Source: Pinus tabuliformis
Taxonomy: Eukaryota; Streptophyta; Pinopsida; Pinales; Pinaceae
Length of the DNA: 64,000 nucleotides
Assembly (NCBI GenBank): GCA_031772625.1
Contig: CM062815.1
Span: 915,832,979-915,896,978, forward strand
Reading direction: 5' to 3'
Every line of letters begins with the position of its first letter. Within the stretch, counting starts at the first letter, position 1. Below the pieces are notes generated by a model that saw only the letters and a program-made list of their open reading frames with translations, did not search any database and had not been told where the DNA came from. This document shows positions 12,934-23,487 of this stretch, piece after piece. Position numbers and translations under genes: made by a program.

Positions 12934-15900
12934 TCATTTTTTCAGCCCTGAGATTCCCATTGCTTCTCTACACCAAGAGAACTTCTCAGAGCTCACAGAT
13001 TTTGTCAATGCATCTGCAGTATTCTTCAAAGTGTCCACCTTTACCAGCAACACCTTTCTGTCTTCTATCATATACCTCACAAAGTGATACTGAACATCAA
13101 TGTGCTTTGTCTTTGAATGATAAGCAGGGTTCTTTGCCAAGAAAATTGCACTTTGGCTGTCACAGTCTATTCTTATAGCTCCCTGTACTAACCCCATACT
13201 TGAACACAATCTCTGCAACCAAACTGCTTCCTTGCTTGAATGAGTGGCTGCCATGTATTCTGCCTCTGTAGTTGATAGTGCCACTACAGATTGTTTCTTA
13301 CTCATCCAACTGACTGCACCTCCAAATAGGTTAAATACATACCCACTTGTAGATCTTCTCTGATCCAGATCTCCAGCCCAGTCTGCATCAACAAAGCCAT
13401 GAATATCCAACACTCTGTCCAATCCTGGTCTTCCTTGGTAGCACAAACCATAATCACTAGTGCCACGCAAATACCTGAAAACCCGCTTCACTGCTGTCCA
13501 GTGCTCCTTCCCAGGTTTTGACATAAACCTGCTCAATACTCCCACTGCATGTGCAATGTCTAGTCTAGTACAAACCATTGCATAAATAAGGCTACCCACT
13601 ACACTTGCATATGGAACACGGGACATGTCCTCTTCCTCTTCTTGTGTCTTGGAACACTGTTCAGCAGATAACCTCACACCTACAGGAATAGGAACCTTCA
13701 CCGGTTTACTATCCTGCATATTAAACCTCTGGAGTATTGTCTCGACATACTTCTTTTGGTTTAACCAGAGCTTCCTCTTTGACCGATCTCTTTTAATTTC
13801 CATGCCCAAAATATAGTTTGCAGCACCAAGATCTTTCATGTCGAATTTGGAGGACAATTGGGTCTTCAAATCCTGGATAATTTCTTTGTCATTTCCAACC
13901 AGCAACATATCATCCACATACAAGACCAGATAAATAATACGGTCACCAATTAATTTAAAATACACACAATGATCTGCTTTGCTTCTGGTGAAGCCAAGTC
14001 CCGGTATAAATGTATCAAATTTCTGATACCACATCCTTGGTGACTGTTTTAACCCATACAGAGACTTCTTTAACTTGCATACCAGTTCTTTCTTACCCTT
14101 CACCGCAAAGCCTTCAGGTTGCTTCATGTAGATTTCCTCTTCCAAATCCCCGTGAAGAAATGCTATCTTCACATCCATCTGTTCTACCTCAAAATCAAAA
14201 GCAGCATCAACAGATAAAAGTAATCTAATAGAAGTTACCTTGGCAACAGGAGAAAAAATATCACCAAAATCAATTCCCGGCACCTGGGAATAACCTTTTG
14301 CTACCAACCGAGCTTTGTATTTCTCCACCTTTCCTTTTGCATTTGTCTTCTTCTTGAACGCCCATTTGCTGCCAATGGGTTTCCTTCCAGCCGGAAACTC
14401 CACCAGATCCCAAGCCTCATTTTTGTGCAAAGATGCCATTTCATCGACCATGGCCTCTTTCCAGAGTTTTCCATCCTCTGAATCCACTACTTCCTTCACA
14501 GTTCTGGGATCATTATCAGTAAAAGACAAAGCAAAATTTGAACTGAAAGCAGATGGACTATACCTTTCTGGTTGCCTTCTTTCTCGAACTGATCTTCTCA
14601 CAGCTGAAGTTTGTGGCTCTTCATCTTCTGATTCCTCCTCTGCTGCAGAGTCTGATTCTTCCTCCTTTGGCTCAAACTCTATCTTCTCAGGTTCCTTTGG
14701 TTGGACTTCATGTTGAATAACATCTTTTACCTCTCTGAACAACACATCTCCGTTGTACACAACCTTCCATGTGACTGGGTTCCAAAGCTTATAACCCTTT
14801 AAACCATCCTTATACCCAATAAAGATGCACTTTTCAGATTTAGTATCCAACTTGGTTCGTTTCTCCTTTGGAACATGTACATATGCATCACATCCAAATA
14901 CCCTTAGATGTGAAAGAGAGGGTTTCTTACCAGTCCATACTTCTTGTGGAGTCTTATCCTCCAACGCTGATGAAGGTGATCTGTTGATCAGGTAACATGC
15001 AGTATCCACCGCCTCTACCCAGAATTCCTGTCCTAACCTGGCACCACTAAGCATGCTTCTTGCCCTTTCCATCAACGTCTTGATCATTCTTTCTGCGACT
15101 CCATTTTGCTGAGGTGTATATGGAGTAGTCTTCTGTCGTGCTATACCACACTTCTTACAAAATTCTTCAAATTCCTTGCTGCAAAATTCTCCACCATTAT
15201 ATGTCCTTAACACCTTTATCTTCTTCTCTGTCTGATTTTCCACCAGAGCCTTAAATTCTTTAAACCTGTCAAAGACTTCAGATTTCTTCTTAAGAAAATA
15301 TATCCATGTATTCCTTGAGAAGTCATCTATGAATGATACATAGTACACAGACTTACCCAGTGATGGAACATTCACAGGTCCAAACACATCACTGTGCACA
15401 AGCTCTAATATCTGTTTCGTCCTCTTACCACCAGAGGGGAAACTCACCCGATTCTGCTTCCCATATACACAATTTTCACAGAAATCAAAATCCAGAGAGC
15501 TATTATTCATACCTTCTACCATACCTTTACCATGAAGTATTCGAAGGCCCTTCTCTCCAATATGTCCAAGCCTTTGATGCCACAACATGGTCTTCTCTCC
15601 AGAGACCACTAGACTCTCTACTCCATTTTCAGGAACCATAGAACTATTGCACCCATCAACAACAGTTCTACCTTGTAGCTTGTACAGAGTTCCAATCCGA
15701 ACTCCCCACATTAATATCAGTTCTCCTCGAACCATCTTGTAGGTATCTTTCTCAAACACCACCTTTACACCTGCATCATCCAACTTGCTTACAGAAATCA
15801 GATTTCTGGCCAATGCAGGAATATGTAGAACACCCGGAAGTGTTCTAACCCTTCCACCTTGCAACTTCAAATTTACTTTTCCCCGACCAATGATTGTAGC

Positions 15901-16851
15901 CTTCCTATCATCTCCTAAGAAGACATCACCACCATCGTATTTCTCATACTCGCAGAACCACTCTCTATGGGGAGTGAAGTGAAAGGATGCACCTGAGTCA
16001 ATCAACCATGCCTCATGATCTACATGTGTACTTGAAGAAGCCAAGTACACATCCCCACCTTCATCTGAGGTGGTTTTCACCTTTGCAGAAGGAGCATCCT
16101 CAGATCCCTTTCCTTTATCAGGAGCTTTAGATTTACAATCCCTTCTGAAGTGCCCTTCCTTTCCGCATTTCCAGCACACCACCTTTGTAGGTTTTCCTGG
16201 AGATTTAGATCCCCCACTCGATGACTTATTTTTGTTTCTGTTCTGGGACCGACCTCGTACAGACAAGGCATCACCATTCTGGTTGTCCATATTTTTTCGT
16301 CTCATCTCCTTCGTCAGCAAGGATGAGACTATTTCATCAAACTGCAAAGCAGTTGCATTGCTACCTATTGCAATAACCAGACTATCCCACGAATCTGGTA
16401 GAGAACACAACAGACTGATGCACTTATCTTCATCTGAAATTTTAATATCAACAGATAATAACTGACTTACCACAGTATTAAACACATTCAGATGCTCTGT
16501 CACCGAGTCTCCATCTTTCATCCTCAGGTTATACAACTTTTTCCGCAGGAACGGTTTATTCACCAGAGACTTAGATTGGTACAAATTCCCTAACTTGACC
16601 CACAAAGCCTTTTCCGTAGCTTCCCCTGATACATTCAGCAATACTGAATCCAAGACACACAATCGTATTGTGCTCTTTGCCTTCCGATCCAACTTCTTCC
16701 ATTCTTCATCGGTCACTCCCGATGGTTTAGTACCCGGATCTACCGCGATCCACTGATCTTTATCCACCAACAGATCCTCCATCTTGAGTTTCCACAACTC
16801 AAAATTCTGACCATTGAACTTCTCAATCTCTATCTTTCCACTACTCGCCAT
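12934..16851 (-). CDS. Copia Gag-Pol polyprotein, intact frame, integrase D551Y
   Basis: 1305 residues, no stop or frameshift; ATG at 16851. Domains: UBN2-type gag about 10-190; zinc knuckle CWKCGKEGHFRRDC 226-239; aspartic protease with DSGA 285-288; integrase zinc binding H425, H430, C458, C461; integrase core; RT with YVDD 978-981; RNase H with VDADWAGD and STTEAEYMA, ending near 1300. Of the integrase DDE triad, D488 (HSDVFG) and E587 (QNGVAERM) are present, but the middle position reads LRTYNGGEF instead of the family's LRTDNGGEF: codon 15199-15201 is TAT, so Asp551 is Tyr. Spacing 551 to 587 is the exact DD35E distance. I expect a dead integrase in an otherwise translatable polyprotein. 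Length is normal for the family. Confidence 0.95.
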   Translation of the reverse strand: MASSGKIEIEKFNGQNFELWKLKMEDLLVDKDQWIAVDPGTKPSGVTDEEWKKLDRKAKSTIRLCVLDSVLLNVSGEATEKALWVKLGNLYQSKSLVNKPFLRKKLYNLRMKDGDSVTEHLNVFNTVVSQLLSVDIKISDEDKCISLLCSLPDSWDSLVIAIGSNATALQFDEIVSSLLTKEMRRKNMDNQNGDALSVRGRSQNRNKNKSSSGGSKSPGKPTKVVCWKCGKEGHFRRDCKSKAPDKGKGSEDAPSAKVKTTSDEGGDVYLASSSTHVDHEAWLIDSGASFHFTPHREWFCEYEKYDGGDVFLGDDRKATIIGRGKVNLKLQGGRVRTLPGVLHIPALARNLISVSKLDDAGVKVVFEKDTYKMVRGELILMWGVRIGTLYKLQGRTVVDGCNSSMVPENGVESLVVSGEKTMLWHQRLGHIGEKGLRILHGKGMVEGMNNSSLDFDFCENCVYGKQNRVSFPSGGKRTKQILELVHSDVFGPVNVPSLGKSVYYVSFIDDFSRNTWIYFLKKKSEVFDRFKEFKALVENQTEKKIKVLRTYNGGEFCSKEFEEFCKKCGIARQKTTPYTPQQNGVAERMIKTLMERARSMLSGARLGQEFWVEAVDTACYLINRSPSSALEDKTPQEVWTGKKPSLSHLRVFGCDAYVHVPKEKRTKLDTKSEKCIFIGYKDGLKGYKLWNPVTWKVVYNGDVLFREVKDVIQHEVQPKEPEKIEFEPKEEESDSAAEEESEDEEPQTSAVRRSVRERRQPERYSPSAFSSNFALSFTDNDPRTVKEVVDSEDGKLWKEAMVDEMASLHKNEAWDLVEFPAGRKPIGSKWAFKKKTNAKGKVEKYKARLVAKGYSQVPGIDFGDIFSPVAKVTSIRLLLSVDAAFDFEVEQMDVKIAFLHGDLEEEIYMKQPEGFAVKGKKELVCKLKKSLYGLKQSPRMWYQKFDTFIPGLGFTRSKADHCVYFKLIGDRIIYLVLYVDDMLLVGNDKEIIQDLKTQLSSKFDMKDLGAANYILGMEIKRDRSKRKLWLNQKKYVETILQRFNMQDSKPVKVPIPVGVRLSAEQCSKTQEEEEDMSRVPYASVVGSLIYAMVCTRLDIAHAVGVLSRFMSKPGKEHWTAVKRVFRYLRGTSDYGLCYQGRPGLDRVLDIHGFVDADWAGDLDQRRSTSGYVFNLFGGAVSWMSKKQSVVALSTTEAEYMAATHSSKEAVWLQRLCSSMGLVQGAIRIDCDSQSAIFLAKNPAYHSKTKHIDVQYHFVRYMIEDRKVLLVKVDTLKNTADALTKSVSSEKFSWCREAMGISGLKK

Positions 16852-16959
16852 CTTCTTTCACCACCAGAATCGATCTCGCAGATCTCCCACTGAACAGGGT
16901 CTACCATAGGCCCGAGCGAAACCCCTCAGCAACAAAGGCGTCCCCTTGAAGCCAAAACA

Positions 16960-16971
16960 GCTCCGATACCA
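16960..16971 (-). other. Primer-binding site (initiator Met tRNA type)
   Basis: Minus-strand TGGTATCGGAGC, two bases inside the 5' LTR. It differs by one base from the common plant copia site TGGTATCAGAGC, complementary to initiator methionine tRNA. Confidence 0.9.
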
Positions 16972-16973
16972 AA

Positions 16974-17371
16974 TGTAGGTTTTAACCCTGTACAGAAATT
17001 ACCTGCATATGAATTCTTAAAAAAAGAAAATAAACAATGTGAGAGCATAACCCATAAAACACATATGCACAGAGATTTTTCCCTGGATCCCAAAACCGGG
17101 ACTACCAGCTTGATTTTTTATTATGTTCCTTTCAATGTTACGATACATATTTATACATGCCGAAGCATCCAATACCATGGACCGAAAACCATCGCGTCCA
17201 AAAAACATGTGTGAAAATCATGCACAAAACCATAGGTGGGTCCGCCCAACCTAACATATGGTCCAAAACCAAAATTTTCCGGGGCGCTGCCCCAGACCCC
17301 ATAAAGTGGGGTTACGGGTGCCCTTCAAACCCCCTATTAACTACGTGGAAAGATTATAACACAACCCAACA
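16974..17371 (-). repeat. 5' LTR of copia element
   Basis: 398 bp with TG...CA ends. It is the upstream LTR for minus-strand transcription, followed by a short leader (16852-16973) before the ATG. Confidence 0.95.
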
Positions 17372-17376
17372 AAAAT

Positions 17377-17929
17377 ATAAGTGATTGCGACACTAGAGAA
17401 TCAAGAGGAACACTTGATGACAATGAAAATGATAGTTCTTATAGACAAAAGGTAGGATCCAAAATTGAAGCATAGGAAAAATTTTGGAGGGGGTTGTAGT
17501 AGCTACAACACTCTCCTATAGATATTTGGAGAAAAATCTACACAAAGAAATATGTTCTCGATGTTGAAGTACAAAAACTAATCTAAATATATGAGGACAT
17601 AAAAGGCTCATAGATAAAAAATGTATCATCATAAAACCACTCCCTCATATAGCATCATAATTTTTAGGAGGTGTAATAATTCCATCATGTCTATTTCTAA
17701 GAAGACTCCTAGAATCAAATGCTTAAATTACAGGAGGAGGAGAACTTCCAAGAGAAAAATAAAATAAAAAAAAATAAAAAATCAACAAGGTAAGGATACA
17801 ATAGCTGAATATTGATAAACACAAGCTAATCATCAAGAATAGTGAATTTGGTTTGCTTAAAAAATAGTGATTAGTCCCAAATAGGAGGAATGTGATGGAC
17901 AACTTATGGACAAAGCAATAGGAAAGGAA
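17377..17929. other. No gene seen
   Basis: AT-rich flank of the copia insertion with a poly(A)-like run near 17760-17780. I see no recognisable coding sequence. It could be decayed LINE or family X material. Confidence 0.3.
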
Positions 17930-19240
17930 AATAAAATTTCAAAATGGACTTGATCATTTTGATGGGGGTACAAGGAAAGAGGAAACTACAATTTAAAAGA
18001 GGCATACAATATCATTTTAGGATTCCCATAACCACTATAAGAAAACATATGGAGTAAAATATGGAAAATGGGCTTATGGTTTAAGGTTTCACTATTTGTA
18101 TGTTAGGTTGCACATAGGAAGATGTTAACTTGGGATAAGTTTCAAATATGTGGATTTTTAGACCAATCACTTTGTCACTTATATTGTCAAAAATATAAAT
18201 CCTTGGAGACACTACATAACTCTTTCTCATATGTGTTTATCCTCTGGGATAAAGTGGCTCTTATATTTCATAAATATGATAAAATTAGAGACATTCTAAC
18301 TATAATATCAGAGTAGTGTATCTTAGACTTCTCATAGAGTATAATGAATTAAGAATGGTAGTCGCTCTGAGATATTGAATGGGAGACTAGGAATGAAAAG
18401 AACAAAAGAATTTCCAAAAATACTTTGCAATCAAAGGGACAAATTCATAGAAGAATAATCAAATCTATTAGAGAAATTATTTTATCTCACAATTGGTCTC
18501 CAAGGGAATGGTAATGTAATGATCCTCACAAACCCACTTTAATTTAATCCCTCAACCTAGATGCTCCAATCCAACAAAATGGATTTGTCCTCCCCTAGAA
18601 GCAATAAAATTAAATTTTTATGGGACCATGAAAGGAAACCTAGGCCCAACTACATATGAAAGAGCCTTCAAAATCTCTTATGAAGCTATATTACATATTT
18701 ATTTTGGTTCATTGGGCATCAATAAAATCAATTCAATGTAACCTTTTGCACTGGAATATGGGATTTGAATAGCCATTCAACATCAATATAACAATTTACT
18801 AATAAAACAATATTCTTAGTTAATAATAACCATAGTGAAAATAATTTAAAATGGATATCACCTATCCAAAGTGTTTAGGTGATGGAGACTATAAGGAACT
18901 CTATAAAGAATAAACACCCTTCTCTCTCAAACGTTTTCCTTTTATTATCACATGGGATATGAACTGGGAATAAATTAGCCAACATATTAGTAGATGAAGG
19001 AAGAAATATTGCTAATGGTGCACTAGACTCTTTGTGGGCTGAAGTCAATGAAAAACCACTAAGGTCTCAGTGTATGGATTTGGTTCAAGAAGATCTCACC
19101 CCCCCACATAAGGTGAACCATAGCTCCATTTTGAATGTCTAGGAAATTGATTGAAAAGAAGGTGAAGGGGTGGGGTGGTGACTGAGGATCCCTCACTAGG
19201 GAAAATCATGCAAGAATTAATGGGATTCATGATTTCAAGG
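17930..19240 (+). pseudogene. Decayed L1-type LINE 3' part: zinc finger and RNase H
   Basis: C-terminal part of a plant L1-like ORF2. At 18110-18320 the frame reads LTWDKFQICGF then CHLYCQKYKSLETLHN (family form: LTxDxLxxRG..-C..C....E...H), the zf-RVT module. At about 18590-19150 RNase H traces appear in order: NFFDG-like start, a degenerate GNP, LALEYGI/IAIQH and ISPPH-type end pieces. Frames change often. Its position and strand make it a possible continuation of the LINE at 5080-7690, with the intervening 10 kb inserted later; I cannot prove they are one copy. Confidence 0.7.
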
Positions 19241-20214
19241 TTTTATGATCTCGACCACTATATGGTTTATCGATTTGGCATACTTTGACATCATAGGAAA
19301 TCAAGTTGTTGGAGAAGGATATGATAAATTTGTTGTTATGAAGGTTACATGGACTATTAACCAACTGATGAGTAAGTTTCATAGTTGGTTGGCTGACACA
19401 ACATTCTTGTTCTTGAATATTTATGCTTGGTGGATGTGCTTCCTCAAGCTTTTGGGGGTAAGAAATCTTTTATATAGAAAGTGTCTATGTTGTTCATTTG
19501 TTATTTATGTTTCGTGTAAGAAATCCACTGGTTCAAAATATAGCTTGGATGATGAACCCATGGTTTTCCTTTCATATTGTTAAAGTTTTTTCATTCATAA
19601 AAGGTGTAATAAAGCCTCTCTTAAGCACAATTTCTATTTCCCTAGCTCTCTTCTAGGTTTGTTTTCTATGATAGGTGACATAATTTCCCTTTTTAGCTTT
19701 GTTTTGTTATCATTGGTCCACTATTCACTTTATACGTTTAATGTCTTTGGGTAGAGCTTACATAGGTAAAAGTATTTGATGCTCTTATGTGTCTTTAGGT
19801 TCTTTATACCATACCTTAATTTCTTGGGCTTCTACTTTAAAGGATTCTTATAAGCAACTTCTCTCGTTGGGTATTTGGTTTCTTTAACATTTTTATGTTT
19901 TCTAAAATAAATATGCTCTAGATTTCTGCTTTATTTTCCTTTGGTTACCCTAGTGGAACCTCTTCCTTCATGGTAATGTTTTCACTTGCTTTGCTGATTT
20001 CTTCCATCTTAATCTTCTCAATCCCCTTCCCTTCCATTTATTATGTTATCTACTTCAGTGGTTTCTAGAATGGTCTAAGGGAAGAAAGTTTAATTCTCCT
20101 TGGGTATCATATTAGTTGTTTTTATTCTTCCCTTCTTAAAGTTGCTATCAGTATGTTAATAATTTGTTTTAGGGCTTCCATATACCCTCTATGGTTTCTT
20201 TCAGTTGGCCTTTG
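19241..20214. other. T-rich segment, possible LINE 3' end
   Basis: Pyrimidine-rich on the plus strand, no supportable gene. The 112-codon frame at 19245-19583 has no family resemblance that I can see. A plant L1 3' untranslated region is plausible. Confidence 0.3.
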
Positions 20215-20880
20215 AGTTATGCTTACAAAGTATGACTCAAGTGGGAGAAGGGCAAGCATTAGTCATGACCACCCCAACAAGCCCCTTTTCTTAGGATTAG
20301 TTAATCACATAGAAGTTTGTTGAAATATATTACAAGAATACTACTCCTTGAGTTAGAAGAGAGATTGAAGAAGTTGAAATAGTGGAATAATTTCCTTAAG
20401 TATATTACAAGAACACTCTTCCTTAAGTTAGAAGAGAGACTGAAGAAGTCGAAATAACAAAGTAATTTCCATAAATATATTACAGGAACGCTCCTCCTTG
20501 AGTTAGAAGAGATATTGAAGGAGCTGAATAGGGTGCAAGGATAGATTGTCGTTTTATTTCAAATACTGAAGTTGAGGACCAAATTAGAAACAAGGTCTTG
20601 GAGACAAGTAGGATTAGGAAGACCCAAACCTAGTATATGCAAACTGTGAACATATACTAGCAATTGGAGACCATCATGGGTAGAGTCTTGGTTAAGTGAT
20701 TAGAGGAGAAAAAGGAAATTTTATTAAGTGTGGTTGAAGTGTAGGGTCAACTTTAGAAGTTGGATAAGAAGGGATTTATGCTAGCGAAGAAGTTAGAAAA
20801 TATAGAGATTGTTGATTCCAAGGATGAAATAGTCCCACCTAATACTATTCAGCTGGATTCTCCAACTACTTAATTCATGT
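20215..20880 (+). pseudogene. Coiled-coil ORF remnant
   Basis: A single reading frame is coherent over about 600 bp: MTQVGEGQALVMTTPT near 20230; three copies of YYKNxxPxVRRExEEVE; then IDCRFISNTEVEDQIRN, LETIMGRVLVK and KLDKKGFMLAKKLENIE, ending IQLDSPTT with TAA at 20873. It is interrupted mainly by TAG codons where Gln or Trp is likely. The sequence is Glu/Lys/Leu-rich with heptad-like spacing. I do not know the family. The layout resembles the tail of the other long ORFs in this window (charged coiled coil), but no direct homology is visible. Confidence 0.5.
20326..20545 (+). repeat. 75-bp tandem repeat, three units
   Basis: TATATTAC recurs at 20326, 20401 and 20476: two exact 75-bp steps, that is 25 codons, so the repeat keeps the reading frame. 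Units differ by several substitutions. All three carry a stop (TGA, TAA, TGA) at the same codon, after CCT, where Trp is likely. Confidence 0.85.
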
Positions 20881-20889
20881 CATCAAGTT

Positions 20890-21396
20890 TGTCATGTTAT
20901 TCATTAGTTTCATTTTTCTTATATATTTTGGTATAAGAGGATTCCCACCCTAAAACACAAGTTATAGTTGTCATAATACTGAAAATCTGTTTAGTTTTGT
21001 AATTTTATTCAAATTCTTTACATGGTCTCAAAAAATTATGTTATGCTACTAATTTGGTTTTCCTTGCCACAACCCAAATATTATATATAAATTTCTACTT
21101 AAAAATTACTATATGAACACTACCCAACTTAACAAAAAAAATACCCTGTTTAATTATAAATACAAAAAACATAATACCTTATACTTTTATGTTATTTCTC
21201 AAATATATTTAAATCTCTATAACACAAGTTATTTTTTTATTATTTTTAATTGAACAAAAATTTACTTTTGTTTGAGTTGATTTCACACATTATAATAATT
21301 ATATACAACATATTATTTATCAAAAATATAGTTTTAAAATTTATTGTTTCTATTTTATATAATTTATTTTATTTTAATATTTTTATTAATTATCTT

Positions 21397-21436
<40 letters not shown>

Positions 21437-21644
21437 AATCACAGTAAAATATATTATTTTTTATTCATAGATTTTAGTTATTTTAGAAATTTGATGTCAT
21501 CTAGAATAAATAAATTTACAGTGATATGTATATATATTTTAGTTTTATTTATAGCCATAGATTTTAGCTTTAAATTTATTTTCTGTAAAAAAGAACTACA
21601 ATCTACATTTATAAATAAATATTAAAATAAATTTATTATAATCA
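20890..21644. other. AT-rich DNA with an (AT)n tract at 21400-21431
   Basis: No gene seen. The segment is strongly AT-rich and holds a perfect AT dinucleotide run of about 32 bp. Open frames here are low-complexity. Confidence 0.7.
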
Positions 21645-22135
21645 TGCATTGCAAAACATTAATAACATTAAAAATATTGTTACTTCTAAGTTCAAAGAAA
21701 AAATGTGGTGCGAGAAAGATCTAGCAACTAAAAGAAAATTAAGATATTATAAGGAGGTCATCAACCCCACCCTAGAAGATCAAAAGTATCTCTCTATTTT
21801 AACTAGCTCAAAGAAGAAAATTAATATAGCCAAGATTAGAAGGAACTCTCATGAACTCCACAGTGAAATGGGTCATTGGGTAGTTCCTAAAACACCATGG
21901 ATGGAAAGGTTCTGCCATCTTTGTGAGAATACAAACATCGAGGATGAAAATCACTTCCTCTGAGAGTGCCCCGGGTACAACCACATTAGATCTCAGTTTC
22001 AAAATCTTTGTTGCAATACTGACCTTCCTATCCTTTCGAAAATCACTTCCTCTTAGAGTGCCCCGTGTACAACCACATTAGATCTCAGTTTCTAAATCTT
22101 TGTTGCAATACTGACCTTCTTAGCCTTCTGAAAAT
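21645..22135 (+). pseudogene. 5'-truncated LINE fragment, copy 2
   Basis: Matches the end of the LINE ORF at 53080-53480: both read NINNIKNIVTSKFKEK, RKLRYYKE and NPTLEDQKYL, then HELHSEMGHWVVPKTPWMER and a CHLC...DENHFL zinc-binding end. The match starts abruptly near 21650, as expected from 5' truncation during target-primed reverse transcription. A stop follows DENHFL, and a 92-bp tandem duplication starts at 21951, which shifts the frame. The original 3' tail is not preserved. Confidence 0.85.
21951..22134 (+). repeat. 92-bp tandem duplication in LINE copy 2
   Basis: TCACTTCCTCTxAGAGTGCC begins at 21951 and again at 22043. The two units are nearly identical. 92 is not a multiple of three. 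Confidence 0.85.
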
Positions 22136-23090
22136 GTGAGTTGTAAACAAAAAAATCTCAGCTTTTCCACAACGCATGTGATGGAAACACATGGGAGAAA
22201 TTCACATTTCTTTTTCTGTATATGACGATGCATTCTCACTTGTATATGTCAATTTACAATTATTATAATAATTATTTTAAAACTAATCATTATATAAATA
22301 AGCATAAACATGATTATGAGTATAATGCAATGCATAGTAAAGTGAGTAAGAACAACGTTTTCTACGTTCTTTTTTTATAATCTTAGGCTCTTATTATTTA
22401 TGGATTGATTTTTAACGTGTTATTGTTTAATATTATTTGTATATTTTGTTTAAATTTTAATTTCGATTTAGTGTGTGATTATGCGGAAAAATGTCTATTA
22501 ATAAAAAATAAATAATTATAATGGATGATTCTTTTTATAGAGTGAATTAAACATCTCACGTTTTTCATACTATATGGTGTTATCAGTTGCCACAAATGTA
22601 ATTTGGTAATAAACTGAGATAAATGTTTGGTAACAAAAGGAGATAGACTCAATTAATAAACTTACTCGTTGGAAATCTATCATCTTACTACTTAGCATAA
22701 GCCAAACCACTACTTCTACAAAAATGAATATGATACATAAAATGGAGATCAAATATGTTATTTGTAGTTCATTGGCTAAAACCCACCTTAAGTTTGAAAC
22801 TACCTAAGTAGGTTGAGTTAACCTAATTAACCACTTAACCTAAAAAACTATATTTCAATTTACTTGTTTCAATAAAATTGCAATTGAAGTGATGGTTGTG
22901 GAAGATGAATTAAAAATTTAAGATGTGTAGCTAATGTTCAAATCCTCTTATTATTAATTTTTAAAAATGTTCTATCAATATTCTAAATTTAAAATAACTG
23001 AAATTTATGAAAATAATTGAAATATGAAAATGAGAGGATAAGCAAATCTAAAAAATGAATACAAGATGTTTCCGTAGAAATATAATGTAA
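22136..23090. other. No gene seen
   Basis: AT-rich sequence without recognisable coding or repeat structure, between the LINE fragment and the MITE. Confidence 0.5.
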
Positions 23091-23487
23091 GATAAAACCC
23101 ACGGGGGCTTCACTCAATGAACCTCTGGCATATCACGTGCATTTGTGGCATACTAAATAATACCCCTAATTTGACTATGAAAGCAAAATACCTCTAAAAT
23201 AGCATTATCTAACCCCCTACCAATACAAACTTAATACACCTTCCTAGTTTAAAAAACCCCTACGTTCACTAGATATTGTAGGTGTCCCTTTTTTTATTAA
23301 CATTTTTTATACCCCTTTATAGTTTTTCATCAACTTTGAGCTCCATTTTTAATATCTACCAATATAAGACCCCTTTACCCCCTAATATATGCTCAATATA
23401 TTTGGTCATTTTTTCCTCAATATATACCCAATATGAACACATGTGGTATGGTATTGCTCCCCCAGTGAAGCCTTCGTGAGAAAACCC
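23091..23487. mobile_element. Mutator-like MITE
   Basis: A 377-bp core (23101-23477) has 14-bp inverted ends: ACGGGGGCTTCACT at the left and, reversed, ACGAAGGCTTCACT at the right (two mismatches). It is flanked by GATAAAACCC (23091-23100) and GAGAAAACCC (23478-23487), a 10-bp direct repeat with one mismatch. Mutator-like elements make 8-11 bp duplications. No transposase frame is present, so it would be non-autonomous. The interior has several CCCCT(A) runs. Confidence 0.65.

Larger units (their letters stand above)
12487..17371 (-). mobile_element. Complete Ty1/copia retrotransposon
   Basis: A 4885-bp element with two 398-bp LTRs (TGTAGG...CCAACA), a Met-type primer-binding site, a polypurine tract, one unbroken polyprotein, and identical 5-bp target duplications AAAAT at 12482-12486 and 17372-17376. 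By hand alignment the LTRs differ at about 14 positions, mostly transitions (about 3.5%), so this is not a very recent insertion. The order gag-PR-INT-RT-RH makes it copia; a Tork-like lineage is possible. The integrase has lost a catalytic residue (see the CDS). Confidence 0.95.

Noticed and set aside
21400-21431. AT dinucleotide tracts here and near 54170 and 57812
   Set aside because: Ordinary plant microsatellites; noted only as landmarks.
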